64,000 nucleotides of DNA, taken from the NCBI RefSeq assembly GCF_024642085.1, contig NZ_JAHEBV010000006.1, forward strand, positions 39,298 to 103,297, written 5' to 3'. The notes below the pieces were generated by a model, which was given only the letters and a program-made list of their open reading frames with translations, made no database searches and was not told where the DNA came from. Origin of the DNA: Novosphingobium sp. GTDB lineage: Bacteria > Pseudomonadota > Alphaproteobacteria > Sphingomonadales > Sphingomonadaceae. Shown in pieces: positions 55,401 through 62,552 of the stretch. Position numbers and translations under genes: made by a program. Numbering within the stretch: the stretch's first letter is position 1; the number at the start of each line of letters is the position of its first letter.

Positions 55401-57844
55401 CCGGTGCCAAGACGCAGCAGCGTTGCGCCAATCGCGTGAAGTGAAACTGCCGCATCCGAAATAAGGAACGCCAAGGATAACACCCAGCGGGCCAGGTCCC
55501 CGCCAAGCCGGTGTCCCGAACCGGTCCGGACACCGCGCCGACGGCCACGGGCAAGGCCGGTAACAAGGTCGGTAAAAAGATAGGCAGCAGGTGCTGCAAC
55601 TGCCAGTGCCGTCCACACGATTGGCTGGCCAGGCAAAACAAACCACCCGCCCAAGAGCAGCAGCACAACGCTGGCCGGAACTAAACTTCGGCGCATTGTG
55701 TCCCACACCCGCATTCTGTCGAAGACGGTCAGCCGGTTGCGAAGCCTTGTCCCGCCAGCGCCTGGAACGGTCGGAAACAGCCATGGCAGCAGCTGCCAGT
55801 CGCCGCGCACCCAGCGATGCCATCGGCGCGAATATTCAACATAGTTGGTCGGGAAACTCTCGTAGACCATGATATCGCTAACCAGCCCGGCCCGGCCATG
55901 CAGCCCTTCCCAAAGGTCATGGCTCAGCAGGTTGTTTTCCGGCACCCGCCCGGTCACGCTGCGTTCGAACGCCGCAACATCATAGATACCCTTGCCGACA
56001 TAGCTGCCGCTGCCGGTTAGGTCCTGAAAGACATCGCTGACCGCACGCGAATAGATATCAACCGCGGTATCTCCGCCAAAAAGCCGCGCGAACAGACTGT
56101 TGCTGCCGTGCGGCGCCAGTTCAACCCGCGGCTGAAGCACAGTGTAGCCGCTGACAACCCGCCCTTCGGCATTGAAAATCGGCCGGTTAAGAGGATGCGC
56201 AAGCGCCGCAGCAAGGCGCGCCACTGAACCCGGCGGAAGCCTTGTATCCGCATCGGCGGTGACCACGAAGCGCGCACCTGGCAACCGCTTGATCTTTCCG
56301 CTAGTCAACGCAAAGGCCTGGAGATCCCCGCTCAACAGGAAGTGGTTGAACTGCGCCAGCTTGCCTCGCTTGCGCTCCCAGGCCATCCAGCAGCCTTGCG
56401 CCGGATTGAACTGCCGGAAACGATGGAGCAGGAAGAAGGGGCCACTATCGGAGCCTTTGCCATACTGCCGGTTGAGCGCTTCGATCCCGCTCGTCAGTGC
56501 GCGTTCTACTTGAGCATCGGCTGTGCAGCGCTCCTGATTTGCGTCGGCAGGATCGCTTAGCAAGGCAAAGCCATGCGCGGCGGGATTGGCCAGCCGGTGG
56601 GCTTCCAGCCGGCGAAGCAGTGCAGGTACTTCCTCGGCGTGACCGACAATTACCGGCATCGCCACCACGGTTCGCCAGGCAGGGCCAATCGATTTGGAAA
56701 AATCGAGCTTTGGCAGGCGGGTGGGTTTCACGGTCTGTGTGACCAGCCAATTGACGACCGTGACGCTCAGCACCGTGGCGGGAAGCGCTGAAAGCGCCAG
56801 ACCGATGAGCCATTGCGCCGCTGTTGCGTCCCATAGCCAAAGATAGGCGGCCGGAACGCTCAGCCCCGCAACGCCAAGCAGCAGCAAGCCGATATTGTAG
56901 ACTGCACCCGGGTGTTGCAGCAAACTGCGGCCAAGGCGCAATGGCACCGGCGGCACGGCGGCGACCGCTTGCTCCAGCCTGGGCAAGCCTTGTCCGACCA
57001 GCCAGAATCCGACATGGTTTTGCGGTTCCTCAGCGTGGCTCAACGCAAGGTTCACAGCCGCTTGTGCAACCGAAGCCTCGTTATGTGTGGAGCGCTCGGC
57101 CAATCGCTCCACGGCGCGCCGGTACCGATCACGTGTCTCGAAATCCATGACCGGATAGATGCCAGCCGGATCCTCCGCGAGGCGCTGCTCCACGCGGCTG
57201 GCCGCATCGAAAATGTCTTTCCAGGCAATACTTGAGATTACTGCAAGATTGGCGACACCGCGCGAAACGCATTCTGCCGGGTCGGCGCCGTCAAGGTAGG
57301 CGCGGCAGCTTGCACTCGCCGGGAAAGGAGCAGGGACCGCGACGAAAACTTTTGCGAACCCACTGGTCAGACGTTCCAGACAGGCGACCCGCAGCATCAC
57401 CGGAAATGCCCACAATTCGGCAATATCGAGCGGATTGTGTTCCTGGTAGCCTTTTAGATATGCGAGCACTGCCTGGCGCGAAAGCTGGAAATGGGCCGCT
57501 TGAAGCATATCGTGCGCCAACGCGAGCACCACCGGTTCGCCCTTGGCGGGGCCGTTGGCCAGCGGGCGCAGACGGCGATAGAAACCTGGCGGCAAATCCT
57601 GATCGATTAGCAGCGTAGCGCGTTGAACCTGGTAGGCATTGTCGAGCAGCCATTCAGCCGCCGACGATTCCGCCGGTTCGGCACCGACGGCCGCTGTCAT
57701 TGCCCGGTTCAGCCACTTTTCGGTCCGGTCCACTCCTTCCCAGGCCGGGACCGGCGTAGGATGGCCGGTTCCGCAATTGGCAGCATGCACCTGCCCGGTT
57801 TCACGCGCCCGGGCTAGAATCGGATCGTGCACATCCCCGGTCAT
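49406..57844 (-). CDS. ndvB: Cyclic beta-1,2-glucan synthase-like protein (GT84-GH94)
   Basis: This 2812-residue inner-membrane enzyme is close to the size of rhizobial NdvB/ChvB (about 2830). Membrane helices occur near residues 315-360. A GT84 glycosyltransferase region contains RFVVTADADTRLPPGS (DAD about residue 527) and DLWEGLHGRAGL, followed by further helices around 700-890. A long central glucoamylase-like region precedes the C-terminal GH94 phosphorylase-like domain with LIGEGDWNDGMNRIGLGGKG (Asp near 2475). The family polymerises UDP-glucose, controls chain length and cyclises glucan for the periplasm. Its ATG overlaps the stop of the universal stress protein gene (TGATG), so it is translationally coupled. 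A strong terminator follows. Confidence 0.92.
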   Translation of the reverse strand: MTGDVHDPILARARETGQVHAANCGTGHPTPVPAWEGVDRTEKWLNRAMTAAVGAEPAESSAAEWLLDNAYQVQRATLLIDQDLPPGFYRRLRPLANGPAKGEPVVLALAHDMLQAAHFQLSRQAVLAYLKGYQEHNPLDIAELWAFPVMLRVACLERLTSGFAKVFVAVPAPFPASASCRAYLDGADPAECVSRGVANLAVISSIAWKDIFDAASRVEQRLAEDPAGIYPVMDFETRDRYRRAVERLAERSTHNEASVAQAAVNLALSHAEEPQNHVGFWLVGQGLPRLEQAVAAVPPVPLRLGRSLLQHPGAVYNIGLLLLGVAGLSVPAAYLWLWDATAAQWLIGLALSALPATVLSVTVVNWLVTQTVKPTRLPKLDFSKSIGPAWRTVVAMPVIVGHAEEVPALLRRLEAHRLANPAAHGFALLSDPADANQERCTADAQVERALTSGIEALNRQYGKGSDSGPFFLLHRFRQFNPAQGCWMAWERKRGKLAQFNHFLLSGDLQAFALTSGKIKRLPGARFVVTADADTRLPPGSVARLAAALAHPLNRPIFNAEGRVVSGYTVLQPRVELAPHGSNSLFARLFGGDTAVDIYSRAVSDVFQDLTGSGSYVGKGIYDVAAFERSVTGRVPENNLLSHDLWEGLHGRAGLVSDIMVYESFPTNYVEYSRRWHRWVRGDWQLLPWLFPTVPGAGGTRLRNRLTVFDRMRVWDTMRRSLVPASVVLLLLGGWFVLPGQPIVWTALAVAAPAAYLFTDLVTGLARGRRRGVRTGSGHRLGGDLARWVLSLAFLISDAAVSLHAIGATLLRLGTGRNLLEWTSAAHVTKQQSASNPRTSHWRRMWISPAVAVVLLAFLLARPGSLLVAAPLLALWFLAPELARLTGRERVEDQQQLDHADHAFLRLVARRSWLFFEDYVRPEDNWLPPDNHQEEPIEATAHRTSPTNVGMMALAALSAWRMGHIGASELAVRMRDMLDAIDRLEHWRGHMLNWFDTVTLAPLEPRYVSAVDSGNLAVSLITLAKGCRKIAARPPVDPERWLGLNDCLALLDEAIEAAALRDPSLIKAAIVQLRDEARSASGPGDWPAMLSWCEEKFGEIKRQLTIQLDAPLTSPPGSVRGLRSWLERSEHHIAAMRRDVTVMLPWQAALADAPEDCRELAAELAGILDAAQPLADWPSIGRAADAAMADVKGQRRTAATRRWLDTLKGEVKAGLEAWQQLEQRLTSVALRACEFADGMDFSALYDPHQRLFYIGYDLSADRLDQHHYDLLASEARLASFFAIAKNDVPPEHWFQLGRPIVKQAGDLALASWNGSMFEYLMPCLFLRSDPHTLLGESNRNSVDIQRQYGRANGVPWGISESAFASIGPDGSWRYRAFGIPALGLRRGLSQDLVIAPYATALALSLRPGDAVDNLRHLASIGALGRCGFYEAIDFTSERRAEGSTHAQVRCYMAHHHGMSIAAIANALFDDMFVAWFHADPRVETVDLLLNERVPKELPPEIERLDPPVAPVAEGVAVPRPLPWAPRSAGPAPALHVLGNGRLSTQIGKDGTGELRWKSYALTRPGEAHGGNGHFIYLKDKADGATWCVTEGALDSHGERHAVFHSYKAELHCRAHDISSTLEILVAPAEDVEIRRLRLVNGSPHERRIEVASHAEIALAPAAEWLRHPAFAKLFVGAEVLPETAALLFERRTRDAVESPPSMIVRLIGDPALVELSGKEVSRQQTRVRHGDASEYPVFADQRAMYPQFPLDPIAALRADVTIPPHGEAELAIVTTIAASRDEALDLMRRYGSIASLDWAEHDAAARTAREVHGLGLASDQLADAQLLYTALHGRPGPRGDDPGPVTRDALWAMGLSGDMPILLSELEEDFDGAQLRFLLGAHRLWRWRGSPVDLALLHPGLPGYIEPLRDRLIDVLREMGSSEQLGERGGVHLLGREQIEPVRIAALRAAAGATLIDGGGPVAAQLAAWLPDAPIGAPFAATGRSVSEPPLLAVDSLPLRFANGFGGFTPTGNYRLDVAPGHNTPAPWCNVLANEGFGAIVTEAGLGFSFAGNSGENRLTPWYNDPLCDPQGEAIYLRDEETAEIWSITPLPSGGSGQIRVEHRLGETCWTRESNGLLQEQSCMVAATESVKLVRVRLTDRIGVPRRITATFFADFLLGAVQGEPGPFRKAWYSHADKALMASNGWHHDFAGQTAFLAATLPPHSLTTSRSEFIGAAANWRQPRGLTEWELGNRVGNNGADAAAALQVHADIAGGGSAEFAFILGAADSAEDAAGLVSRWNNLGRVKAETANVAHVWDKRCGAVEVATPDPAFDLMVNRWLPYQAMSSRLFARAGFYQAGGAYGFRDQLQDVLALLHSEPELVRAQILRAAQRQFEEGDVLHWWHPPSGRGVRTRYSDDLLWLPLAVARYAEATGSTGLLDERVPFLHAAELSNDEHDRFAEYPQGKVASLYEHCLRAFDRAWRLGEHGLPLIGEGDWNDGMNRIGLGGKGESVWLGWFLAATIRSFAPVADRHGRGEFGKRWLGRAKKLVAAIEKEAWDGEWYMRAFDDIGRPWGSSNCDECKIDSLTQSWAVIAGGGDNARARTAINSAFVHLVRPDDDIARLLDPPFAATQRDPGYIKAYPPGIRENGGQYSHAAAWLGIAAAMQNDGDRAKAIFDRINPVLHSADKARASRYLVEPYAVAADIAGTDPWLGRGGWSWYTGAAAWAWRLAVEHILGMSLVDGQIALSPCLPADWPGFTATLRGAGTIEVSVTRGETEGFAVDGAPAPRAPIAFPGSGRTSRVLLTIGGHAGGAQPETETAGDRVTGLVRT

Positions 57845-58833
57845 CAGGCTGCAAAGGCAGATGCCGAATTGCGGATTTCCGGGGCTTTCTGCACAGGCCG
57901 TTCAGCAATCGTGTTCGCCGGGCTGACCAGAAGCAAGGGACTGCGCAGATGTGCTAGCAAGTACGCAGCAGTTCCCCCTACCGACAAATCTCGGCACCGT
58001 CGCCCGCCCTGGCCTCTTGCCGCGATCACCACCAATCCGGGTTGCTCCTCGGCAATTGCACGCAGCAGCGTCGAGCGCGTATCACCCTTCAAACAGCGAT
58101 TGCGGACGGCCAGGCCCTGGTCAGCATATCGGCGCTGCGTCCGTTCCAGAAAATTGCACGCGGCCTTCTCGTTGCGCAGATCCAGACGCAGTCGCAGCTC
58201 AAGGTCGTCTGCATCCGGCGGACCGATGAGCGTCAAGCCAGGTTCGGGTACGACATGGATCAGCACCATTTCTGCCCGGGTCCGGTGCGAAATTCGCGCA
58301 GCTTCGGCCATCGCAGCTTCGCAAAACGCAGATCCGTCGAGCGGAACCAGCACGCGTTCAAACGACAGGCCCTCACCGGCTGGAATCGTCGGAACCAGAA
58401 GCACTGAGGCGGCACCGCTTTCCAGCAAGCGCTGTGCCGTAAGGCCGCAAGTGCGTGCCGGGTTGTCATTTCCCCTGGCACCCAGGACCAGCAACGATCC
58501 GGTTACGGCGGCACGGTCCAGAAGCGCGCGCACGCAGTCCCCCATTTCAATTTCAAGCTTGGCACATGAACCCGACAGGAAAAGGCTCTCGCTCAGCTGG
58601 GCAAGTCGGCGGCGCGCCTGATGGCACCGCAAATCCCATTCAAGCGGGTCCGGACGAAGGCCGGCATCTCTGTGCGGCTCTACCACATGAAGCAGCGTCA
58701 GCGGCAGCCCAAGCGTCTCAGCCAGTCGGCCAGCCGCTGCCGCGATGTTCACGGAATGTGCTGTCAGGTCAATGCAGGCAACCACTTCAGAGGGTGATGG
58801 ACTTGATGCGGACGGGCTGAACTGGAACGGCAT
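57844..58833 (-). CDS. Tandem universal stress protein (UspA-UspA)
   Basis: The 329-residue protein contains two Usp domains. The first (about 15-140) has SEVVACIDLTAHSVNIAAAA and LLVLGARGNDNPART. The second (about 155-305) has FERVLVPLDGSAFCEAAMAE and VVIAARGQGGRRCRDLSVGG, the G-2X-G-9X-G(S/T) ATP-binding pattern in degenerate form. ATG 58833 is preferred over an upstream in-frame extension because the Usp fold begins right after it. Usp proteins mark growth arrest and oxygen limitation. It is the first gene of a two-gene operon with the cyclic glucan synthase. Confidence 0.88.
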   Translation of the reverse strand: MPFQFSPSASSPSPSEVVACIDLTAHSVNIAAAAGRLAETLGLPLTLLHVVEPHRDAGLRPDPLEWDLRCHQARRRLAQLSESLFLSGSCAKLEIEMGDCVRALLDRAAVTGSLLVLGARGNDNPARTCGLTAQRLLESGAASVLLVPTIPAGEGLSFERVLVPLDGSAFCEAAMAEAARISHRTRAEMVLIHVVPEPGLTLIGPPDADDLELRLRLDLRNEKAACNFLERTQRRYADQGLAVRNRCLKGDTRSTLLRAIAEEQPGLVVIAARGQGGRRCRDLSVGGTAAYLLAHLRSPLLLVSPANTIAERPVQKAPEIRNSASAFAA

Positions 58834-59118
58834 TGCTCTTTGCTTTCTGTTCGTATTGCCGGGCCGAAGCTGAAATCCGCCACGCCCGAACCAAGGCGCA
58901 GAAGATGCCTCTTCAGGCTCCGCTCGCGAAAAGCAGGGTGGATGAGAATCGATAGCTTGCGGAACCCGGCAGGGTTTGAAACGGGCCACCATTCAAGCCG
59001 GTTCGGCAATACTTGGAATAAGGATTGTTACGCATTCCGCGCCGTAACGGGCGCTCTGCATGCGGCTCACCGCAAAGGCGGCTCGGCTTGACGGAAACAT
59101 TTGCAAATCCTTTTAAGT
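58834..59118. promoter_or_regulatory. Divergent promoter region usp-ndvB / fixLJ
   Basis: This 285-base gap separates the universal stress protein gene from fixL. I found no FNR box here; TTGACGGAAACATT near 59090 has only the left half-site. No promoter hexamers could be assigned with confidence. Confidence 0.3.
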
Positions 59119-60336
59119 ATGCCCGCCAGTGCCGATTGTGCTAGCTATCCAAGGATGGCGATTGCACCAAGCGCCTCGGTTGAAAAGTCGTCCACCCCGA
59201 TTGCACCGGTCAGGGCAGCTGAAGTGCACGACAGTTTCGTGCGGTCGCTTCTGGACAGCATTCCCGAGGGTCTGGTGGTCATCGATCAGACAGGGCGGAT
59301 TCTTGCGTTCAGCCGCGCTGCCTGCGAAATGTTTGATTACACCGAAGACGAAGTTCTTGGCAGAAACGTATCCATGCTGATGCCGCCTGCCGAAGCTGCG
59401 CATCATGATGACTATATCCGCGCCTACCTGATGACCGGGCGGAAAAGGATCATCGGGATTGGTCGCCGCGTCATGGCCCGACACAAACTTGGCCACGACA
59501 TTCCCGCACGGCTTGAGATTGGTGAGGCAACGATCAGTGGGACGCAGCTGTTCCTCGGCTACTTGCGCGACGTTAGCGAACGTGAAGAGCAGCGGCGCAA
59601 GCTGAAGATGGTCAACGAACAACTGGCCCGTGCCTCGCGAATTTCATCGATGGGCATGCTGGCCGGGGCGATTGCCCATGAAATCAACCAGCCGCTGACA
59701 GCCATCCAGAACTATGTCGAGACGTGCGCGGCGCTTGTCAGTGCAGAGGGGCCACTGGACCGGGAAACGCTGCGTGACACAATGGAAACCTGTTCTCAAG
59801 AGACTGCCCGCGCAGGCGAGATTATCCGCAGATTTCGGCACTTCATGGCAAGCGGCGAAACTGAGCCCGCTCGCGAATCGCTGTCAAAGCTGATCAACGA
59901 CGCATTGGTGTTGATGCTCGCTGGCGGCGAAGGGACGGATGTCCAGATCAAGATTGAACTCGACGAAAGCTGCGATGACGTGCTGGGCGACGGAATCCAG
60001 ATCCAGCAAGTGGTCTACAATCTGGCCCGCAATGCGTTGGAAGCCATGGCCGGGCTTGAAAACCGCATTCTGCAGATCACCAGCGTATGTCACGCCAAAA
60101 TGATTGAAGTGACCGTCGAGGATTCCGGACCAGGACTTGACGAGGATCACAGGAAACGGCTGTTCACGCCCTTTGGCACCAGCAAGATTGACGGTATGGG
60201 TCTTGGCCTGTCGATCAGCCAGACCATTATCGAGGGGCATGGAGGCCGCCTGTGGCCAGCCGCGTCTGCCCTTGGCGGTGCCGCCATGCATTTCACGGTA
60301 CCGCGCATGGCAGAAACTGGACAGACCGAGTCATGA
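59119..60336 (+). CDS. fixL: Oxygen sensor histidine kinase FixL (heme-PAS)
   Basis: The 405-residue protein has one PAS domain (about 38-150) and a HisKA/HATPase core. Alignment by eye with Bradyrhizobium FixL places its proximal heme His200 at His96 (in AAHHDDYIRAY) and the distal Arg220 at Arg116 (in IIGIGRR). FixL Arg206 and His214 correspond to Ala and Arg here. The kinase has AIAHEINQPLTAIQNY (phospho-His about 187), the N box NALEAM, G1 DSGPGLD and G2 GMGLGLS. No membrane helices precede the PAS, so it is soluble. ATG 59119 is chosen; TTG 59101 and ATG 59155 are alternatives with weak ribosome sites. It overlaps fixJ by four bases. Confidence 0.9.
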   Translation: MPASADCASYPRMAIAPSASVEKSSTPIAPVRAAEVHDSFVRSLLDSIPEGLVVIDQTGRILAFSRAACEMFDYTEDEVLGRNVSMLMPPAEAAHHDDYIRAYLMTGRKRIIGIGRRVMARHKLGHDIPARLEIGEATISGTQLFLGYLRDVSEREEQRRKLKMVNEQLARASRISSMGMLAGAIAHEINQPLTAIQNYVETCAALVSAEGPLDRETLRDTMETCSQETARAGEIIRRFRHFMASGETEPARESLSKLINDALVLMLAGGEGTDVQIKIELDESCDDVLGDGIQIQQVVYNLARNALEAMAGLENRILQITSVCHAKMIEVTVEDSGPGLDEDHRKRLFTPFGTSKIDGMGLGLSISQTIIEGHGGRLWPAASALGGAAMHFTVPRMAETGQTES

Positions 60337-61058
60337 CCGCGGCGCCGCCAGTCTATATCGTCGATGACGACGCCAGCCTGCGCAATTCCCTGCGATTCCT
60401 GCTGACCAACGCGGGGCGTGAAGTGCACAGTTTTGAAAGCGGCGAGCAATTGCTGTCGGCAGTTCACGATATCGAACCTGGCCCGATCCTGCTCGATGTC
60501 CGCATGGCCGGCGTCGACGGGCTGGAAGTGCAACAGGAACTGGCCAATCGCGGCTGCACCATGCCGGTGATAATCATCACCGGCCACGGCGATATTGCTA
60601 TGGCCGTGCGGGCCATGCGGGCCGGCGCGGTGGATTTTCTGACCAAACCCTTCGCCCGCCGCGACTTGCTGAACGTGATCGACCAGGCAGACGCACGGCT
60701 GGCAACGATGGAGGCGCGCGACAGGCAATTCGCCCGTGCCCGTGACCGGCTGGAAGTCTTGACTCGCCGTGAATACGAAGTGCTCAACGAATTGGCGCGC
60801 GGCCTGCCGAACAAGTCTATCGGTTACGATTTGGGGATCAGCCCGCGGACTGTCGAGATTCATCGCGCCAATGTCATGCGCAAGCTGGACGTGCACAGTT
60901 TCCCCGATGTGCTGCGAATTGCCTTTGCCGCCGGCATGCCCCTGGCGTCGCCAGATCCAAACGGACCCGAAGACACAAAGGCCGTCCCGCTTAGTAAGGC
61001 GCGCGACCATTCCGAAGAACTCGTGATGCGCCCCGATCCGACGCGGGACCCTTCCTGA
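60333..61058 (+). CDS. fixJ: Response regulator FixJ
   Basis: The 241-residue protein has an intact receiver (acidic VYIVDDDASLRNSLRFL, phospho-Asp in ILLDVRMAGVDGLE, Thr in IIITGHGDIAMAV, Lys in DFLTKPF). A LuxR-type HTH follows (LTRREYEVLNELARGLPNKS, ISPRTVEIHRANVMRKL). A 35-residue polar tail follows the HTH and is longer than in classical FixJ. ATG 60333 overlaps the fixL stop (ATGA). FixJ phosphorylated by FixL activates fixK in rhizobia; here the FixK-like gene at 48427 is the expected target, although I could not find a clear FixJ site there. Confidence 0.9.
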   Translation: MTAAPPVYIVDDDASLRNSLRFLLTNAGREVHSFESGEQLLSAVHDIEPGPILLDVRMAGVDGLEVQQELANRGCTMPVIIITGHGDIAMAVRAMRAGAVDFLTKPFARRDLLNVIDQADARLATMEARDRQFARARDRLEVLTRREYEVLNELARGLPNKSIGYDLGISPRTVEIHRANVMRKLDVHSFPDVLRIAFAAGMPLASPDPNGPEDTKAVPLSKARDHSEELVMRPDPTRDPS

Positions 61059-61129
61059 GCGCGACCGCGCGGCACCCTCCGTAGGATTGCGGATAGAGCA
61101 AAAGGACCGACAGGCTGAACCTTGGCGCC

Positions 61130-61151
61130 GGGCCGGATAGATGGCCGGCCC
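61130..61151 (+). promoter_or_regulatory. Hairpin in the 5' leader of the Hsp20 gene
   Basis: A perfect 7-bp inverted repeat (GGGCCGG at 61130-61136, CCGGCCC at 61145-61151) with an 8-base loop ends three bases before the GAGGAG ribosome site. Small heat-shock genes of alphaproteobacteria often have RNA thermometers (ROSE type). This hairpin does not itself cover the ribosome site, so thermometer function is speculative. Confidence 0.4.
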
Positions 61152-61166
61152 TTGAGGAGATATGCC

Positions 61167-61679
61167 ATGCCACAGGAAAGCACCGCCAAGCCCGCGACCG
61201 GTGACGCGTCAATTGCCATCAAGTCCGAAGCCGGACTGCCCGGGAGCGGACCGTTCGACTGGCTTCGCCAGGAAGTCGATCATTTGTTCGAGGAGTTTCA
61301 TCACCACCAACGGCGCAGCCTGTTCGATTGGCCCGGGCTCAGCATGAACCGACTGCCCAATGTTGATCTTGATGACAAGGGCAAGGAGTTTTGCCTGACG
61401 GCCGAGCTGCCTGGATTCGAAGCCCAGGACGTGACGCTTGAAATCAGGGACGGATCGCTGCGGATCGCTGCGATGCGCGAGGAACGCAAGGAGGAAAGGC
61501 GCGAGAACATGTTGCTGTGCGAACGGCAAAGTGGGATGATCGAGCGCGCCGTGCCGCTGCCGCAAGCCATTGACCCCGCTTCGGCCCAGGCCAGCCTCAA
61601 GGACGGTGTGCTTACCGTGACCCTGCCAAAGCAGCCAGCCACCCAGCCTGCCGTTCAACGGATCCCTGTCAGAACCTGA
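61167..61679 (+). CDS. Small heat shock protein, Hsp20 family
   Basis: The 170-residue chaperone has an N-terminal arm with FDWLRQEVDHLFEEFHHHQR. The alpha-crystallin domain (about 65-160) contains NVDLDDKGKEFCLTAELPGF, IRDGSLRIAAMREERKEE and the C-terminal ASLKDGVLTVTLPK motif, followed by a short tail with IPV, the I-X-I/V-like anchor. ATG 61167 follows a strong GAGGAG; a TTG 45 bases upstream is spurious. It lies about 110 bases after fixJ and ends in a strong hairpin. Hsp20 genes are regular members of FixK/FNR-controlled stress clusters. Confidence 0.93.
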   Translation: MPQESTAKPATGDASIAIKSEAGLPGSGPFDWLRQEVDHLFEEFHHHQRRSLFDWPGLSMNRLPNVDLDDKGKEFCLTAELPGFEAQDVTLEIRDGSLRIAAMREERKEERRENMLLCERQSGMIERAVPLPQAIDPASAQASLKDGVLTVTLPKQPATQPAVQRIPVRT

Positions 61680-61692
61680 CGCAAGCCTTTGG

Positions 61693-61724
61693 CCGGGCCG
61701 GTCAGTGAAAACGTTCCGGCCCGG
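61693..61724 (+). terminator. Hairpin after Hsp20 gene
   Basis: A perfect 9-bp inverted repeat (CCGGGCCGG at 61693-61701, CCGGCCCGG at 61716-61724) encloses a 14-base loop, 13 bases after the Hsp20 stop. There is no T run, so intrinsic termination is likely but not certain. Confidence 0.55.
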
Positions 61725-61790
61725 TCAAGGTATGGCACATAGGCAGATAACCGGGATCGAAAACGCCGCGCAAGGCGGGCAGCATGCCTG

Positions 61791-62552
61791 ATGATGATCC
61801 AGCGCAACTTCGAAAATGAGGCCGCAGAGCGGATCGACGGCCTGCGTACCGAACTGATCCATGTCGCCCGCCTCAGCGCCATGGCAACAATGGCGTCGAC
61901 ACTCGCGCATGAGCTTAACCAGCCTATCGCGGCCATCATGAATTACCTTGAAGGTGCGCGCGAACTGCTGGGGCAAGGACACCTCCCGGTCGCCGATGCA
62001 CTTGATCAGGCCATGGTCGAGACGGTCCGTGCCGGCAGCATCTTGAGCGAGCTGCGCGGGTTCGTTCAAAACGGGGAAGCCGCTACAGCGAACGAGTGCC
62101 TGTCATCTCTGATCGAGGATGCGCTGATGCTCGGTGTTGCCGGAGCGCATATCGCGATAAGCTGCCATTTCGCAAAGGAATGCGACCTGGTGCTGGTTGA
62201 TCGTGCGCGGATTCAGCTGGTGATCGTCAATCTTGTGCATAACGCCATTGCCGCGCTGGACGGTCAGCCCGACCCGCAAATCACCATTCGCACCCGAAGC
62301 GATAATCCCGTTTTTGCATGCGTCACCATAATTGACACCGGCTTCGGAGTGCCCGCAGACATCGTTGATCCGTTCCGTGCCTTCTCTGCCAGAAACGGCC
62401 GCGGCTTTGGGCTTGGGCTGCCCGTCTCCCGCACCATAGTCGAGGCGCACGGCGGACGCATCTGGTTCGAAAGCGTCCCTGGCGCAGGTAGCGCGTTCCA
62501 CTTTACCTTGCCCAAAGCGAACCAGCCAGAACCAAGCATTCTGTTGGGCTGA
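61791..62552 (+). CDS. PAS-less FixL-like histidine kinase
   Basis: The 253-residue protein consists of only a kinase core. HisKA TLAHELNQPIAAIMNYLEG has the phospho-His at about residue 40. The HATPase domain has HNAIAAL, DTGFGVP, GRGFGLGLPVS and GAGSAFHFTLPK. It is clearly of the same subfamily as the adjacent FixL (HE(I/L)NQP(L/I)(T/A)AI motif) but lacks any sensor domain, and no PAS-coding sequence is visible in the 111 bases upstream. No response regulator gene follows. It might act on FixJ, as a phosphatase or kinase partner, or be a truncated duplicate; the intact catalytic motifs argue for function. Confidence 0.85.
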   Translation: MMIQRNFENEAAERIDGLRTELIHVARLSAMATMASTLAHELNQPIAAIMNYLEGARELLGQGHLPVADALDQAMVETVRAGSILSELRGFVQNGEAATANECLSSLIEDALMLGVAGAHIAISCHFAKECDLVLVDRARIQLVIVNLVHNAIAALDGQPDPQITIRTRSDNPVFACVTIIDTGFGVPADIVDPFRAFSARNGRGFGLGLPVSRTIVEAHGGRIWFESVPGAGSAFHFTLPKANQPEPSILLG

